From Desulfurococcales archaeon (lineage in GTDB: Archaea > Thermoproteota > Thermoprotei_A > Sulfolobales > Desulfurococcaceae): a DNA stretch of 5,595 bases. A program made the position numbers and the translations under genes. The stretch is taken from assembly GCA_026985375.1 (NCBI GenBank), contig JALSQP010000003.1, positions 1 to 5,595 of the forward strand, read 5' to 3'. This document shows positions 3,853-5,595 of the stretch, one piece after another. Within the stretch, counting starts at the first letter, position 1. Every line of letters starts with the position of its first letter. The notes beneath the pieces are model-generated. The model was not told the origin of the DNA, did no database searches, and was given only the letters and a program-made list of their open reading frames with translations.

Positions 3853-5595
3853 GTGAAGTATGTGAATAAGCTACTGGGATCAATTATGGTCATAGCGCTT
3901 ATAACGTTATCCCTGCTCCCAGCCACTACCTTGGCATGGGCAGCCGGGACCCAGTCGTCGGGGCAGACATGGGCCGAGCCCACTGTAAATGTGACTATGC
4001 TCAGGAGCCAGGCAGTGCTCTTAAAGATAATGATTGAGAGAACCTATGGGTCGCTCAACGCTTCAATCATACCAGAAGACCTGAGGAACAAAGTTGAAGC
4101 ACTAATCAGTATCTCGACCGAGAAGATAAGAAGTATGGCGGTTGATCAGCTTGAGAAACTGGTTTCAGAGGAGAACACCGTATACCATGAGTTGACAAGC
4201 ATCTTAGAAAAGACCGCACCATCAAACGTTACCATAACCGTGATCAAAACTATCGTCAACCAGATAATCATGAGCCTCAACAAGACCCTGGCCGCGCATG
4301 ATAAGGAGCTCGTACACGAGCTATATATTAATATAACAAAGGTAATAGAAACCGGGAATACCGTGAAGATCATAAGCGTCGTGAAAGAAGTAGATAATAT
4401 AGCGAAGATCATGCATGCCCGGAAATTCGCTGAAACCGTGGAATTAATGTCTCTGCAAGCAGTAAACACGACTATCACGACGAAGAACCTAGAAGAAGCA
4501 TATAAGCTCATGATCAAGGCTCTACATGAGCTAAACAAAACAGTCGACATACTAAGAATAATCAAGCAGAGCCTACCACCAAGCAATATGACGAAGGAAA
4601 TAGGCGTGTCAATAGACCTAGCACTAACGCATGCAAGCCAGGCAATGAAACTTCTCGAACAAACAATACCAATAATAAAAGTCTATGTTGAGGCAAATGT
4701 GACGATCAATACCACTACTGTGAAGAAGGCCGTGGAGAGAACTGTTAACGCGACACTACAAGAGATAATGGCTAGGCTGAGGAGCCTGAACAAGACCCTT
4801 GCGAGGCTTCGCGAAGAAGCAACTAAGACCAACAACACCAGGCTACTCGGACTAGTCAATAAGACCATGGAGCAGTACAGGATAATGGTTAATCTAACCA
4901 TCAGAGCGGAAGAGATGATCAAGAGCGGCAATCTCGCGGGGGCACTCAAATTAATGGCCGAGATAAAGACGTTGCTACACGAAGCATGGAGCACACTTGA
5001 GAAAAGCGCAACCAAGTACATGATCGAGAACATCAGTGAGAAGCTCAAAGAGCTTAAGATGAGGATAGAGGAAGCTGAGAGTCATCTAAACAAAGTATTG
5101 GAGGAAGCTAAGAAGTGCGGTTGTAGCGAAGCACTAAACATGACCAAGCAGGCAGCGAGGATGCTTGGAGAGGCCAAGAAGCTATACAATGAGCTCGAGA
5201 AGATGGCTGAGAATGGGGAAATAAATGTCACAATAATGGTGCGGACTATCGACAGGATCGACTCGATAATAATACAGATAAACATCACCATTTCTACAGC
5301 TGAAGGTGTAATCGAGACTGTCAAGAAGATCAAAATAGACATTGAGAAAGAGATCAATGATACTATCAAAACATTGAAAGAGCTCAACAAAACACTGGTC
5401 AGTCTTATGAAGATGGCGCAGAAGATCAATGCGACGCAGGCTGAGAAAATAATTACCGAACTAAATAAGACACTTCAGCAGGCATTGAGAATGGTTGAAG
5501 AAGCAAATAAGACTCTCCAGCAAGGCAATGTAACAGATGCAGCAAAGATTCTCAAAATGGTCAAGGACATGATAAAGAAGATCGAGAAAAAGATG
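3853..5595 (+). CDS. Secreted, heavily N-glycosylatable coiled-coil surface protein (3' end beyond the window)
   Basis: The frame is open from the GTG at 3853 to the window's end (581 residues, C-terminus missing). Residues 1-30 form a signal peptide: MKYVNK, a hydrophobic core (about 8-23), then TTLAWA before AGTQ. Everything after about residue 50 is predicted helical, with hydrophobic residues every three to four positions and abundant Lys/Glu, as in long coiled coils. The visible part has 25 N-X-S/T sequons. Several lie in a recurring (L/A/V)NKT(L/V/M) motif, near residues 142, 227, 312, 335, 511, 537 and 551. A helical unit with the pattern N-(L/V)-x-x-A-x-K-(L/I)-(M/L) recurs near 212-221, 360-369 and 559-568. 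The only cysteines are a CGC at 422-424. There is no catalytic signature. The composition suits an S-layer stalk or another extracellular stalk or fibre; the coiled-coil stalk of Staphylothermus tetrabrachion is a functional analogy, not a demonstrated homologue. It is divergent from the membrane wHTH regulator. Minus-strand frames inside it are antisense shadows. Confidence 0.9.
   Translation, partial: MKYVNKLLGSIMVIALITLSLLPATTLAWAAGTQSSGQTWAEPTVNVTMLRSQAVLLKIMIERTYGSLNASIIPEDLRNKVEALISISTEKIRSMAVDQLEKLVSEENTVYHELTSILEKTAPSNVTITVIKTIVNQIIMSLNKTLAAHDKELVHELYINITKVIETGNTVKIISVVKEVDNIAKIMHARKFAETVELMSLQAVNTTITTKNLEEAYKLMIKALHELNKTVDILRIIKQSLPPSNMTKEIGVSIDLALTHASQAMKLLEQTIPIIKVYVEANVTINTTTVKKAVERTVNATLQEIMARLRSLNKTLARLREEATKTNNTRLLGLVNKTMEQYRIMVNLTIRAEEMIKSGNLAGALKLMAEIKTLLHEAWSTLEKSATKYMIENISEKLKELKMRIEEAESHLNKVLEEAKKCGCSEALNMTKQAARMLGEAKKLYNELEKMAENGEINVTIMVRTIDRIDSIIIQINITISTAEGVIETVKKIKIDIEKEINDTIKTLKELNKTLVSLMKMAQKINATQAEKIITELNKTLQQALRMVEEANKTLQQGNVTDAAKILKMVKDMIKKIEKKM

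Noticed and set aside
4146..5429. Three minus-strand frames that look like hydrophobic membrane proteins
   Set aside because: They are the antisense of the coiled-coil surface protein gene. Lys/Glu/Asn-rich coding reads as Phe/Leu/Ser/Val on the other strand, mimicking membrane segments.

Overview
The window looks like a piece of a hyperthermophilic archaeal chromosome, most likely crenarchaeal and perhaps Desulfurococcales-like. This placement is inferred, not proven. The reasons are TATA-box promoters about 26 nt upstream of plausible transcription starts, GGTGA-type ribosome binding sites, frequent GTG and TTG starts, heavy use of AGG/AGA/ATA codons, a DUF104-type antitoxin paired with a PIN toxin, and an exported coiled-coil protein full of N-glycosylation sequons.

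Layout. Positions 1-122 hold no supported gene. Positions 123-738 (minus) are a compact VapBC-type toxin-antitoxin operon whose two genes overlap by 20 bp. Positions 739-1259 are a 521-bp gene-poor stretch. It contains a strong GC-rich 12-bp hairpin with one bulged T (895-923), a TATA-like box, and a short frame (1046-1153, plus) that looks like the N-terminal part of a DUF2283 protein broken by a frameshift. Positions 1260-2558 (minus) encode a complete 432-residue ArsB/NhaD-type (SLC13/CitMHS superfamily) ion transporter. Positions 2559-2763 are an AT-rich spacer. Positions 2764-3699 (minus) encode a membrane-anchored regulator: signal peptide, probably glycosylated outer domain, Thr/Ser/Pro-rich linker, one transmembrane helix and a cytoplasmic winged helix-turn-helix. 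Positions 3700-3852 are a shared divergent promoter region with three direct copies of CGGGTTTCAC. From 3853 to the window's end (plus) runs an incomplete gene for a secreted, almost entirely helical coiled-coil protein with 25 N-X-S/T sequons in the visible 581 residues.

How the parts may fit. The toxin-antitoxin pair and the transporter look like independent units. The most interesting part is the right-hand half. A sensor-like transmembrane DNA-binding protein is transcribed divergently from a large glycosylated stalk-like surface protein, and a triple direct repeat lies between their two TATA boxes. The simplest hypothesis is a local circuit in which the membrane regulator senses something outside the cell or at the envelope and binds the repeats to control the surface protein, itself, or both. 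The sequence supports the architecture; the regulatory link is inference.
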